Source of the DNA: Oscillospiraceae bacterium
Lineage (GTDB): Bacteria > Bacillota > Clostridia > Oscillospirales > Oscillospiraceae
Assembly: GCA_015068325.1 (NCBI GenBank)
Contig: SVKQ01000015.1
Location: forward strand, 62,001 to 126,000
Direction of reading: 5' to 3'
DNA: 64,000 bases
Shown here: positions 50,195 to 58,901 of the stretch, piece after piece
Position numbering within the stretch: position 1 is the first letter of the stretch
How the letters are laid out: every line of letters begins with the position of its first letter
Program-made: the position numbers and the translations under genes
The notes under the pieces: model-generated
The model's input: only the letters and a program-made list of their open reading frames with translations
Told to the model about the DNA's origin: nothing
The model's database searches: none

Positions 50195-51079
50195 TCACCC
50201 GATCCGCCTCTCCTGCGTATCCTTCAGAAATCTCTGCAGCCCTTCCGGAAGCTCAGAGACCGGATCGAGCCCCGTATCGCCCAACTCGACCAGCTTGTTC
50301 ATCCCGTGGTAATCGCTTCCCGCCGTGACATACAGGCCGTAGCGATCCGCAAAACCGAGGATCTCCCGGGTCAGCTTTTTTGTAAAGCCGGAATAGAATG
50401 CCTCCACGCCCTGGAGCCCGTATCCCATCAGCCGCCGCAGCCGCCGGTCCATTTCGTCGCCCAGGATCAGCTGATCCCCGCTCCCATAGGCAGGGTGGGC
50501 CAGCACCGGGATGCCGCCGCCGGACAGGATGCCGGCAATGGCCTCCTCCGGCAGGACATACTCGCCGCGGAAGCGGAGCTGATCAATATACTGCCGGATG
50601 GCCTGCTCCTTGGTCTCCGCATAGCCGTACTTCACCATCAGGTTTCCCAGATGGGGCTTGCCGGGGTTGTCCAGCGCAAGCAGCTGTGCCTGCTCCTCCT
50701 CCGGGAAAGTGAATCCGAACTCTGTCCGCAGGAAATCCAGCCGGGCAGCCACCTTGTTCATACGGTAGCGGTGGCCCCGTTCTACGACGCTTCGCATGCT
50801 CTCTGCCTCCGGATCATAGCCGTATCCGAGGATATGATACTTTCCCTCTTTGTCCCTGCAGGAAAACTCCACACCGGCCAGAAACTGCGGATCGCCATCC
50901 TCCCACATCTCCCGGATCATCTGACAGCCCTTGACCGCGTCATGGTCCGTCAGCGAGAACAACTCGATCCCCGCTCTTTTTACACGCGCGAGGACCACCT
51001 CCGGCGGATCGCTCCCGTCAGAGATGGTCGAGTGCATATGCAGATCGATGTTCTTCAGCTGTTTCACGGCGTCACTCAA
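50195..51079 (-). CDS. PHP-domain phosphoesterase (YciV/RNase AM-like)
   Basis: The 294-residue protein has PHP metal-binding motifs DLHMHSTISDGS (~12-23), LTDHDAVKG, a glutamate in GVEFS, AHPAYGSG and SDYHGMNK. Relatives hydrolyse 3',5'-nucleoside bisphosphates or shorten small RNA ends. The TTG start at 51079 overlaps the STAS gene's stop; a GTG at 51067 is an alternative because neither has a strong ribosome-binding site. Its place at the end of a partner-switching operon is unusual and could link stress signalling to nucleotide turnover, but this is inference. Confidence 0.78.
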   Translation of the reverse strand: MSDAVKQLKNIDLHMHSTISDGSDPPEVVLARVKRAGIELFSLTDHDAVKGCQMIREMWEDGDPQFLAGVEFSCRDKEGKYHILGYGYDPEAESMRSVVERGHRYRMNKVAARLDFLRTEFGFTFPEEEQAQLLALDNPGKPHLGNLMVKYGYAETKEQAIRQYIDQLRFRGEYVLPEEAIAGILSGGGIPVLAHPAYGSGDQLILGDEMDRRLRRLMGYGLQGVEAFYSGFTKKLTREILGFADRYGLYVTAGSDYHGMNKLVELGDTGLDPVSELPEGLQRFLKDTQERRIG

Positions 51080-51368
51080 TGGTCAGGATATCCGAGAAGC
51101 CGGTGACCTCAAAGATATCCATCACGATCCCGTTCACATGTCTGACTTTCATCTCTCCCTGCTTCGCCATGGTCTTCTGCGTTGAAAGCAGCACGCGCAG
51201 CCCAGCGGAGGAGAGATACGCCAGATCGGCAAGATCGAGCGTCAGCATCGTTACTCCGTCCAGCGTCTCCTTCAGTATCTTTTCCAGCTCCGGCGCGGTG
51301 GTGGTGTCCAGACGTCCCTCCAGCGCAATGGTCAGTTCCGCTCCGTTTTTTATCTGATCGATTTTCAT
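51072..51368 (-). CDS. STAS-domain anti-sigma-factor antagonist
   Basis: The 98-residue protein is a single STAS domain (SpoIIAA/RsbV-like). The conserved serine lies in LAYLSSAGLRVLLSTQKTM, where RsbW-type kinases phosphorylate and SpoIIE-type phosphatases dephosphorylate. It is encoded 95 bases after the STAS-kinase-HATPase fusion and in the same direction as the RsbU-like phosphatase. It is thus the likely switching partner. The target sigma factor or other output is not encoded in the operon. Confidence 0.88.
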   Translation of the reverse strand: MKIDQIKNGAELTIALEGRLDTTTAPELEKILKETLDGVTMLTLDLADLAYLSSAGLRVLLSTQKTMAKQGEMKVRHVNGIVMDIFEVTGFSDILTIE

Positions 51369-51463
51369 GTCAAGCGCCCCTTTTGGCCATTTTGTTGAGA
51401 TGCTCTGTCATCCGGGGATCTTCGCCCGGCACGACGCCGGCCGTTCTCCCGCCGGGTCGTCCT

Positions 51464-53038
51464 CTACAGATTCTTTTTCAGCGTCAGGATGTTCTGTCCG
51501 TCCCTGTATTCATAGGTCACGTCATCCATGGTCTTCTTCGTCAGGAAGATCCCCAGACCACCCACCTCCCGATCCTGGGCGGGGAGCGTCACGTCCGGGT
51601 CGTCCTTTGCCAGCGGGTCGTAGGGGACCCCGTGATCCATGAAGGTGATCGTCACGGTGATGGGCTCCTCAGAGACCTCCACGCGCACTGTCGCCTTCCC
51701 CTTGTCCGGGGCATAGGCATAGTTCGCGATGTTGACGAATATCTCCTCCACGGCGACGCCGATCTGCAGCAGCGCCCTGGGCGGGCAGTCCACCGCCTCC
51801 AGATGCCGCTCCACGAAGGACTGCACGGCCGGAAGATTTTCTGTCACGGCTTCGACCTCCAGCTCACTGGCGGAAAACAGCAGCGTATCCACCCTGTCGA
51901 GAAGCTGCAGCAGTTCGTCTTTCCAGAACGCGATCTCCGCCCGCCCCGTCTCCGTTTCCAGCCCTCCGCGACGAATGGAGCGGCGGATCATACGGGTGTA
52001 GCCGATCACGCGGGCCTTGTCCTCGACCTCCCGGATCTTTGTCTCGCTGCCTGTTCCCAGATAGGCCTCCAGTGATTTGCGCCAAAAGGTACGGCCCGTC
52101 TCAAAATCAAAGCCCTGGAACTTTTTGATGACCTCGTGGTCCAACTCCGAATAACCCACAAAGGAATTGTACATGGAGGCCAGCTCAAAGACGGGGTGGC
52201 CCACCGCCAGGGTATCCATGTCGATGAGCAATACCTCGTCGTTTTGCAGTTCCAGGTTCTTCGTATGGTAATCCCCGTGAAGCATGTGGTCGTCATGGGG
52301 CACCGCCTCCACAAGAGAGAGCAGCTTGTTCCCGGCCTCCTCCGGCAGGTGGTTCTGCATGAACCGGGCCCAGCTCAGCGCTGTCTCCCGCATATCCGGC
52401 AGTTTCCCGGCGGGCACCAGCGTACCGTGGATCTTTTTGAGCATCTCTACATACTCCCTGACACACCAGTCCATCTTCTCCGGTTCGGTAGCCAGGATCT
52501 TGGAGAAAGATCTGGCGTTCAAGAGTTCAAACACCGAGCCATAGCTGTCTCCGACCTGCACCACGTCATAGGAGATCGCAGTGGGAATGCCAAGGATCAG
52601 CGCAAGGCGCGCCACCTCACGCTCATGCTGGATGTCCGCCAGTGCGTCAGCGTTGTTATAAACCTTGACCACGTTGTCCTGATCAATGCGATAGATGGTG
52701 CCGTTGGCTCCGCGGCCGATCTCCTCACAGCCCTCCACGGAGATGACCCGATAGGCTTTTTCCACCGTCATCATCTCTGTGAAACCGGTCATTTCCAGGA
52801 TCTCATAGACCTCGGAACTGACACCTATGATGGTCATGTCCGTGCAGGCCTTCCTCACGCGCAGCAGCACGCGCAGCCCGGCGCTGGAGATATAATCCAG
52901 CGCCGCCGCATCCAGAGTGACGGGAACGGCCTTTTTCCCGGCCAACCGGGCCAGGATATCCGCCTCCACCTGTGCTGCGTTGTTGGAGTCGATGCGTCCC
53001 GCCAGTTCAATCCTTACGGCTTCTCTGTTATTCGGCAT
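51464..53038 (-). CDS. Fusion protein: STAS - APH-like kinase - HATPase (RsbW-like)
   Basis: The 524-residue protein joins three domains. A STAS domain (1-~95) has the switch serine in YISSAGLRVLL (51-52). A central aminoglycoside-phosphotransferase-like kinase (~100-370) has a Gly-rich loop IGRGANGTIYRI, the Brenner motif HGDYHTKN (D256, N261) and IDMDT (D273). A C-terminal histidine-kinase-like ATPase (~390-524) has the N-box EEIFVNIANYAY, DHG (468-470) and GGLGI. The last domain resembles RsbW/SpoIIAB anti-sigma kinases. One chain therefore carries both an antagonist-like domain and a kinase that could act on it. The start overlaps the phosphatase stop by 11 bases. Confidence 0.85.
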   Translation of the reverse strand: MPNNREAVRIELAGRIDSNNAAQVEADILARLAGKKAVPVTLDAAALDYISSAGLRVLLRVRKACTDMTIIGVSSEVYEILEMTGFTEMMTVEKAYRVISVEGCEEIGRGANGTIYRIDQDNVVKVYNNADALADIQHEREVARLALILGIPTAISYDVVQVGDSYGSVFELLNARSFSKILATEPEKMDWCVREYVEMLKKIHGTLVPAGKLPDMRETALSWARFMQNHLPEEAGNKLLSLVEAVPHDDHMLHGDYHTKNLELQNDEVLLIDMDTLAVGHPVFELASMYNSFVGYSELDHEVIKKFQGFDFETGRTFWRKSLEAYLGTGSETKIREVEDKARVIGYTRMIRRSIRRGGLETETGRAEIAFWKDELLQLLDRVDTLLFSASELEVEAVTENLPAVQSFVERHLEAVDCPPRALLQIGVAVEEIFVNIANYAYAPDKGKATVRVEVSEEPITVTITFMDHGVPYDPLAKDDPDVTLPAQDREVGGLGIFLTKKTMDDVTYEYRDGQNILTLKKNL

Positions 53039-54680
53039 GGTCTATACCTCCTGCCTGTCCCCTGTATTCTATACACAGCATGGTCAAATCGTCGAACTGC
53101 TCCGCGTCTTTTACAAACCCGTCCACCGCAGCGCGCATGTTCCGCAGGATCTTCTCCGGCGCGGCATCCGATTCTGTATTCAAGATCCCGAGCATCCGCT
53201 CTGTGCCGAACATCTTTCCCTCTGCGTCTGTTGCCTCGGGCACGCCGTCTGTGTACAGGAACAGCTTTGCGCCCGGTTCCAGCTGGAGCTCATAGTCCTT
53301 GTACTGCATGCCCTCCATGCCGCCGATGACGAGACCGTGCCGGCCCTTAATCAGTTCGAAGCGGCCGTCCGCGCGCTTCAAGGCGGGATACTCGTGTCCG
53401 GCGTTGGCCGCCGTCAGCTTGCCGGTGGAGATCTCCAGAATGCCGAGCCAGACGGTAACGAACATCTCCTGTTGGTTGTTGGAACAAATGGCCTCATTGG
53501 TCTTGGTCAGGATCTCCGCAGCGGATCTGCCCAGCATGGCGCAGCTCTGCAGGATGATCTTGGAGGCCATCATGAAGAGCGCAGCCGGCACGCCCTTTCC
53601 CGATACATCTGCCATCACGAGGCACAGGTGATTGTCATCGATCAGGAAAAAGTCATAGAAATCGCCGCCGACCTCCTTGGCCGGGTCCATACTGGCATAG
53701 AGTGAGAACTCATGCCGCTCCGGGAATGGGGGGAAGATATTCGGCAGCATACCGAGCTGGATCCGGGTCGCCAGAGCCAGCTCGGTGCCGATGCGCTCCT
53801 TTTCCGCCGCCAGTGCGGTCAGGTTCTCCATGTACTGGACCATATCCGTCTCCATCGTGTCAATGGAGCTCGCCAGGTTGGATATCTCCTCGAATTTGCT
53901 GATCGCGCCCAGCTCTTCGCCCTTGGTATTTTCCCTTGCAAACCGGGCTGCCTCATCGGAGGCCTTTTTGACGGGAATGACGACCTGTTTCCGGATATAG
54001 AGTGCAATGGACACGGTGACCGCGACCGCCAACAGGAAAGTCGAAATGGCGATATGGAGCAGGTACGCATCCCGCGCCTCGTCGAGCTCGCGGACGGGCC
54101 GCTGTACGCAGAGGATCGCGGCCACATCGCCCGCCGAATCGGTGACGGGCACCATCGTGGTGATATGGGGGTGCTGTCCATCCGTCGGGTTCGTGCGATA
54201 TACCGTTTCATACAGCGCCTTCTTTTCGTACAGCGCTCTGTACTTCTGTCGATACTCCTCATTCGTGGTATCCCGTTTGTGGCCCAGCTCCCACTCTACA
54301 TATTCCGAATTGTCGACCGTGTTGTCGACCGGGTTGAACACGGAGACGAATCTCCCGTAATCGCTGGTGTCCACAAGGATGACATAGATCAGCGAAACGC
54401 TCATTTTTTTGCAGTAAGCGTCAAGATACTCTTTGGTCTGCAGATACTCCTCCTCTTCCTCCCCGTCGAGATACGCGGCGAGATGATCGCCGTTCACCCG
54501 CATCGCGGCCGTATCCGCCATATGATAGGTCGAGGTGGAATACTCCTGTTTGAAGGAGTTCGTAAAGCTCACATATCCGATCGCACTTACGATCACGCCA
54601 AAAACAGCCAGCAGCAGGATGATGGCGCAAATGATATTGACTGCCATACGGGAGCGCAGTTTCGTCAGTATCTTCCTCAT
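53028..54680 (-). CDS. Membrane SpoIIE/RsbU-type PP2C phosphatase with HAMP
   Basis: The 550-residue protein has a membrane helix (~14-38), an extracellular sensor domain (~40-200) and a second helix (~207-230). A HAMP-like linker (~230-285), a coiled stretch and a PP2C phosphatase domain (~310-540) follow. Metal-binding motifs are visible: EVGGDFYDFFLID, LVMADVSGKGVPAALFM, FLYTDGVPEA and FDDLTM. It would dephosphorylate STAS proteins in response to an outside signal. The next two genes encode STAS proteins, which fits an RsbU role. Confidence 0.88.
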   Translation of the reverse strand: MRKILTKLRSRMAVNIICAIILLLAVFGVIVSAIGYVSFTNSFKQEYSTSTYHMADTAAMRVNGDHLAAYLDGEEEEEYLQTKEYLDAYCKKMSVSLIYVILVDTSDYGRFVSVFNPVDNTVDNSEYVEWELGHKRDTTNEEYRQKYRALYEKKALYETVYRTNPTDGQHPHITTMVPVTDSAGDVAAILCVQRPVRELDEARDAYLLHIAISTFLLAVAVTVSIALYIRKQVVIPVKKASDEAARFARENTKGEELGAISKFEEISNLASSIDTMETDMVQYMENLTALAAEKERIGTELALATRIQLGMLPNIFPPFPERHEFSLYASMDPAKEVGGDFYDFFLIDDNHLCLVMADVSGKGVPAALFMMASKIILQSCAMLGRSAAEILTKTNEAICSNNQQEMFVTVWLGILEISTGKLTAANAGHEYPALKRADGRFELIKGRHGLVIGGMEGMQYKDYELQLEPGAKLFLYTDGVPEATDAEGKMFGTERMLGILNTESDAAPEKILRNMRAAVDGFVKDAEQFDDLTMLCIEYRGQAGGIDHAE

Positions 54681-54826
54681 ACTCTCATTTTCACATCCCC
54701 TTTGGAATTGTCAGAACTGCGACGCTCCGGACGGGTGATCCGCGCGAGGCTGCGGACTGGCTGCATTTGATATCGATCATTCTTTTCCTGTCTCCGCATC
54801 TCTGTCAGAAGAACGATCGTCTCCAT
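54677..54826 (-). CDS. Possible small protein coupled to the phosphatase gene
   Basis: A 49-codon frame (METIVLLTEMRRQEK...) ends in a TGA that overlaps the phosphatase ATG as ATGA, the usual sign of translational coupling. It is rich in arginine. No convincing ribosome-binding site precedes any start, so it may be chance or the tail of a longer frame that starts near 54901. Confidence 0.25.
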   Translation of the reverse strand: METIVLLTEMRRQEKNDRYQMQPVRSLARITRPERRSSDNSKGDVKMRV

Positions 54827-54890
54827 TGAACGGTCATCACCAACTGAACACCGTCCCGGAAAACGTATATCCGGCCGGCATATGGTCTTC

Positions 54891-55397
54891 TTAAAAATCA
54901 AGATATGATTGATATGTCCGCTCCGGGTCCCTTACCAGCAGGTCCCAGTCTTTCCATTCATGGGTGGCTGCCTCCGAAAAAAGAAACACATGCGTTTGGT
55001 TTTCCCGAGGAGCAGAAGTGAACGGGTCCTCTCCCGGATAGCCCCATTCTTCCGTACTGAAGCTGGCTCTGCCCTTTCCGGAATAACGGAAATCGCCGGG
55101 GCAGAGATAATAACCCACCAGCCTGCCTTTGTCAAACACCGCGTTTGCCGGTTCCGGATCGAAATAACCGCAATAGTGGCCTCTGGCGTCCTCTCCGCTG
55201 TCGGAGTCTGCCAGAAAGTATTGGGTCCCTGCGCGGCGGATGATCCATTTTGACTTCTCAGCGTGGAATACATCCAGTTCCGCCTGAGAATATTCCTGCT
55301 CAACCAGATATACTTTTTGTCCGTCAGCAGTTTCGGCCTCCACGCACTTTTTGAACGGGTCACTCCCCGGTGCAGCCGTAATAGCAGCGTGTTTCAT
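54891..55397 (-). CDS. Hypothetical protein (168 aa)
   Basis: ATG at 55397 is chosen because GGAGGAGG lies just upstream. The soluble sequence is rich in aromatic and acidic residues (HYCGYFDPEPANAVFDKGRLVGYYLCPGDFRYSGKG) and has no membrane helix or catalytic motif that I recognise. It lies upstream of the partner-switching operon on the same strand, about 210 bases from the phosphatase. Function unknown. Confidence 0.55.
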   Translation of the reverse strand: MKHAAITAAPGSDPFKKCVEAETADGQKVYLVEQEYSQAELDVFHAEKSKWIIRRAGTQYFLADSDSGEDARGHYCGYFDPEPANAVFDKGRLVGYYLCPGDFRYSGKGRASFSTEEWGYPGEDPFTSAPRENQTHVFLFSEAATHEWKDWDLLVRDPERTYQSYLDF

Positions 55398-55446
55398 AAC
55401 GTCCTCCTCCATCATCTGTTCTGCAGACACGATTCGGCTCGAGTGA

Positions 55447-55609
55447 TCAATACCACTGTCTCCACATGCCTTGGGACAACAGCGTGAATAAAAATGCCGT
55501 TATCAACGCTGTTGCCACGACCCTCGGCGTTAGGAATATGCCGTTGACCAGTTGAGTCAGGGCACCCGGATCGATTTCATTGTCTCGGCAAACCGGATTT
55601 TGCTTAAGT
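55447..55609 (-). pseudogene. Possible C-terminal remnant of a membrane protein
   Basis: Between the GNAT gene and the preceding hypothetical gene, one minus-strand frame reads about 54 residues (NEIDPGALTQLVNGIFLTP...LLSQGMWRQWY) to a stop at 55447. It is hydrophobic in its second half like a terminal membrane helix. There is no start codon or ribosome-binding site. It may be the leftover 3' end of a deleted gene. Confidence 0.25.
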
Positions 55610-55614
55610 CCATA

Positions 55615-56499
55615 TCAAAGAGACTTCTGCATGCAATACATGACGTGCCCTTTCGGATAATCTTCAAGCATGCCGGTTACTCTTTCATAGCCGTTCTTTT
55701 TGAAAAATCCCACATTCCAATCAAATGCTTCAATAAACATAACGTCAGCACCGTTTTCCTTTACCTCCCGCTCTAACTCGACAAGGAGCTGAGAGCCGAT
55801 CCCTTGATTACGGTACTTTTCTTCCACCCAGAGCGCATCTATATCTGTGCCATTCCAGCCATCAACACCGCCGACAAATCCGGCAATGATTTTTCCACTT
55901 TCGTCCACGGTTTTCTTGCTCAGAGGGATGTATTCATGCTCGCGAGGCGCAATGACGCTGTCATATTCGTGCAATCTGGCGGAAAGGAGCTCCACGTCCT
56001 TTTCGTCGCCGCACTTGATCTCATATCCTTTGTGAGCCGATGGGCAATATCCCTCGGAAGTGCAGTCGAGCCGCTTTGTCATAAAAAAGTGGTCATGTCC
56101 CTTCGGCACGCCTGTCATGGTGTCGTTGAGCATATAACCGTGTTTGTCGTAGAACGGTTTTGCCTGCCAGTCAAAGGTTCCGACCATTGCGAGATAGCAA
56201 CCGCGTTTCTTTGCTTCACGTTCAGCCTCCCGGAGGAGTGCAGAGGCCATCCCCTGCCGGCGAAACGCTTCTGCCACCCACAGGTCATAAATCGATGCCG
56301 TTCTCAGACCGTCAACAGACAAAATGCATCCGCCGAGGAGGTCCCCGTTTTCATCGGTGACGACAAAAACAAGCTCTTCGTCTGCGTCCTCTTCCGGCTG
56401 TGCGATCGTGTTGAAAGCATTGTCCGCCTGTTCTAAGAGAAACTCCCTGTCGTCTCCTGAGCAAGGTATCATTTCGAATATCATTTCTGTTTTCTCCAT
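55615..56499 (-). CDS. Tandem GNAT N-acetyltransferase
   Basis: The 294-residue protein contains two GNAT domains. The first (~8-143) has the acetyl-CoA loop AEAFRRQGMASALL and the second (~160-294) has VEEKYRNQGIGSQLL. Each ends in a D/N-W-x-x-x-F/FYDKHGY or FFKKNGY strand. Both pyrophosphate loops (R/Q-x-x-G-x-G/A) look usable. Double-GNAT enzymes acetylate small molecules, including antibiotics, but no substrate can be named. An internal ATG at 56484 has the better Shine-Dalgarno (GGAG) and may be the true start. The recombinase stop is 14 bases upstream, so a mobile element abuts the gene. Confidence 0.8.
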   Translation of the reverse strand: MEKTEMIFEMIPCSGDDREFLLEQADNAFNTIAQPEEDADEELVFVVTDENGDLLGGCILSVDGLRTASIYDLWVAEAFRRQGMASALLREAEREAKKRGCYLAMVGTFDWQAKPFYDKHGYMLNDTMTGVPKGHDHFFMTKRLDCTSEGYCPSAHKGYEIKCGDEKDVELLSARLHEYDSVIAPREHEYIPLSKKTVDESGKIIAGFVGGVDGWNGTDIDALWVEEKYRNQGIGSQLLVELEREVKENGADVMFIEAFDWNVGFFKKNGYERVTGMLEDYPKGHVMYCMQKSL

Positions 56500-56513
56500 A
56501 AATCTTGATTTGT

Positions 56514-58187
56514 CTATTTATGTGTTATCAATGTCACGCACTCGATATGTGAATCGTTGTCCAAACTCAGCGACATGTCCTCATCGATAATCGGGAGCTT
56601 GAATCTGATGGATTTCAGCCACTGGCCATTGGGCTGCCGCTCTTCATAAATCTGGATTTCGTCGATCAGGGATTCCATCAGATGTCTGCGCTCAGCCTCG
56701 TCCATGACTGCGTACATTTTATCAAAATAAAACAGGATTTTGTAGATGTTATCTCCTGTTATTTTCTCAGCTTCTATCGTTCTTTTCTTTGCCTTGGCAT
56801 CCAGGAGGAGTCCTTCCAACTCATCGATCCGGTCATATGCTTTTGACAAGCGGTCTTCCAGATCAGACTTCCGACGGGTATAGTGCTTATCATCGAAGTC
56901 CAGTCCATCGATCTCTTCCAATAGTTTGCTTTTCAGAGAATAGAAGTGACGCAGCTCTTTTTCATAGTTCTCGATTTCCTGATCGATCGTTACGGTATCG
57001 ACCTTCATGTCGATCTTGGACTGCATCAGTGCCGCGAATTTAGGCCTTTTGACAAGCTGTGTGATCACTTCTACTACCGCATTATCCAGGACCTCTTCGC
57101 TGATCTGCTTCTTGTAATCACACTTATGTCCTCGCGTCGATAAACGGTGTTTACAGCCATAGAAATAATAGTCCTTATATTTCTTTCCATCACGGTGCTT
57201 AACGCTCTTATTGCCGTACATTCCGGCGCCACAGAGCGGGCATTTCACGATCCCGGTCAGCAGATGGATCCGCTCATTCTTTCCGCGGTTTACATGCTCA
57301 TATTTCTTCGCCTGGGCTTCAACCTTCACCTGAGCCGCCTGCCAGTCATCCTCCGAAATAATACCTTCATGGCGTCCGTCGACCAGGATATAATCGTCTT
57401 TTTCAACCAGGTGGTAGTCATTCCTGGTCCCATGGACCTTTTCAGTCCTTCTCCGCCCGTAAGCGATCTTCCCGCAGTAAACCGGATTCTGAATGATTCT
57501 GCGGATCAGCGCAGCGTCAAAATACGGGTTCTTTCCGTTCTGTCTCTCGATCTTGTGAATCCCCTGATTGGCAAGGTAACGCGCAATGCCGTTGGAACCC
57601 ATATCGGTATGGAGATACCGGTCAAAAATGATCCTGATCGCCTCTGCTTCCTCTTCATTGATCTCCAGGGCACCGTTAACCAGTCTGTATCCGTAAGGGG
57701 CAAATCCGCCCACCCAGCGACCTTCACGGGCCTTCTGCATGCGGCCTTCCAGGGTCTGGACACGGATATTATCTTTTTCGATCTCCGCTACTGCCGACAA
57801 TACCGAGATGATCAGTTTACCGGCGTCTTTGGAACTGTCTATGCCGTCTTCAACACAGATCAGGTTGACGCCGAAATCCTGCATGGTCTGCAGGGAGGAG
57901 AGAACATCCGCAGCATTCCGCCCGAAGCGGGACAGCTTGAATACGAGAACATAGGATACCCCGTCTTTGTCCGCCTTGATATCCTCGATCATTTGATTGA
58001 ACTGAACGCGGCCTTCAATGGATCTGCCGGACTTTCCGGCATCCTCATATTCTCCGACGATCTCATAGCCGTTAAAGTCCGCAAAGGCCTTCATACGGGC
58101 TTTCTGCGCGTCCAGAGAGTATCCATCGACCTGCATGGCCGTCGATACCCGGGTATATGTGTAGACTTTGACTCTTGCTTTCTCCAT
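56514..58187 (-). CDS. Large serine recombinase
   Basis: The 557-residue enzyme has an N-terminal resolvase catalytic domain (~5-155) with the nucleophilic serine in YTRVST (S15) and the R-rich active site (KLSRFGRN). A recombinase domain (~165-270), a zinc ribbon (CPLCGAGM...YGCKHR...CDYKK, ~330-375) and a coiled coil (~410-470) follow. The C-terminus extends into an IEVV/NNIR-type tail. Such enzymes excise and integrate ICEs and phages at att sites. GGAG precedes the ATG. The gene is the element-end gene, next to the chromosomal GNAT gene, so an att site is expected near 56500. Confidence 0.9.
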   Translation of the reverse strand: MEKARVKVYTYTRVSTAMQVDGYSLDAQKARMKAFADFNGYEIVGEYEDAGKSGRSIEGRVQFNQMIEDIKADKDGVSYVLVFKLSRFGRNAADVLSSLQTMQDFGVNLICVEDGIDSSKDAGKLIISVLSAVAEIEKDNIRVQTLEGRMQKAREGRWVGGFAPYGYRLVNGALEINEEEAEAIRIIFDRYLHTDMGSNGIARYLANQGIHKIERQNGKNPYFDAALIRRIIQNPVYCGKIAYGRRRTEKVHGTRNDYHLVEKDDYILVDGRHEGIISEDDWQAAQVKVEAQAKKYEHVNRGKNERIHLLTGIVKCPLCGAGMYGNKSVKHRDGKKYKDYYFYGCKHRLSTRGHKCDYKKQISEEVLDNAVVEVITQLVKRPKFAALMQSKIDMKVDTVTIDQEIENYEKELRHFYSLKSKLLEEIDGLDFDDKHYTRRKSDLEDRLSKAYDRIDELEGLLLDAKAKKRTIEAEKITGDNIYKILFYFDKMYAVMDEAERRHLMESLIDEIQIYEERQPNGQWLKSIRFKLPIIDEDMSLSLDNDSHIECVTLITHK

Positions 58188-58214
58188 ATCGTTTCTCCAA
58201 TACCCAGCCTATTG

Positions 58215-58565
58215 TTATTCCTTCGTATTTTCAAGCATATTCATATAGGCGAGGAGACGTCTTTTCTTAACTTCTGAGAAGGTGCGGAAGCTGTCAACCA
58301 ACTGCTCCTCTGCATCTTCCTTGATCTCAGTATCTATGTAGGGAAGGCTGCCGGACGTTTCGGTCCGACCCCTTCCGGTCAGGAGCGTTTCAGGGGAAAT
58401 CTGCAAAGCCTCACAGATCACCATGATCTTATCTGCCCCGGGATTGGTCTTCTTGCTCCTCCAATCGCTGATCGTTTTGGTAGAGATCCCGGTCATTTTT
58501 GACAACCTGTACTGAGAGACTCCTTGTTCTTCCATGATCTGAAACATGCGCTCGCTGATGGTCAT
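58215..58565 (-). CDS. XRE-family helix-turn-helix regulator
   Basis: The 116-residue protein has an N-terminal HTH (ERMFQIMEEQGVSQYRLSKMTGISTKTISDWRSKKTNPG, ~5-45) and a short acidic tail that may mediate dimer formation. It overlaps the preceding gene by 4 bases (ATGA) and lies 27 bases before the recombinase gene. Regulators in this position usually control excision and transfer of the element. Binding site unknown. Confidence 0.82.
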   Translation of the reverse strand: MTISERMFQIMEEQGVSQYRLSKMTGISTKTISDWRSKKTNPGADKIMVICEALQISPETLLTGRGRTETSGSLPYIDTEIKEDAEEQLVDSFRTFSEVKKRRLLAYMNMLENTKE

Positions 58566-58849
58566 GATGCTTTCTCCTTAAAGCCGGATATCTGTATATA
58601 CGGACTATACCATATATCCGCTCTGTTTTCAAGAGAAAGTTTTGCGTCAGCTTCTTTTCTGGCCTGCAGGCTAAGCCGTATAAACCGAAGATACACGTCC
58701 TGAAGATCCTGGAACATGATAACCTTCTTGGGATCCGGCCAGGAATCGATATCCAGTTCCTCTGCATGCCTGGCGATCAGTTCTGAGAGGAAATCTGCGA
58801 AGTGTGACCAAATATCATTGCCCGGCGTCCTGCCGTCAACAACGCTCAT
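58562..58849 (-). CDS. Hypothetical element-encoded protein (95 aa)
   Basis: ATG at 58849 follows GGAGGTG closely; an upstream frame beginning near 58909 lacks a site. The protein is helical (WSHFADFLSELIARHAEELDIDSWPDPKKVIMFQDLQDVYLRFIRLSLQARKEAD) and contains no known motif. It is coupled to the XRE gene by an ATGA overlap. Probably a small mobile-element protein involved in regulation. Confidence 0.6.
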   Translation of the reverse strand: MSVVDGRTPGNDIWSHFADFLSELIARHAEELDIDSWPDPKKVIMFQDLQDVYLRFIRLSLQARKEADAKLSLENRADIWYSPYIQISGFKEKAS

Positions 58850-58881
58850 GAAAAGCACCTCCTGTAAATCAAAAGAATCAT
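58846..58881 (-). CDS. Possible 11-residue leader peptide
   Basis: AGGAGG (about 58887-58892) and 5 bases precede an ATG at 58881. The frame MILLIYRRCFS stops with a TGA that overlaps the next ATG (58849). The arrangement suggests translational coupling or leader control of the downstream small protein and regulator. Confidence 0.35.
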   Translation of the reverse strand: MILLIYRRCFS

Positions 58882-58901
58882 TTTTACCTCCTGTCTGCAA
58901 G

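Noticed and set aside
54421-54630. Separate small gene inside the SpoIIE-type phosphatase
   Set aside because: Out-of-frame shadow of the sensor-domain coding region.
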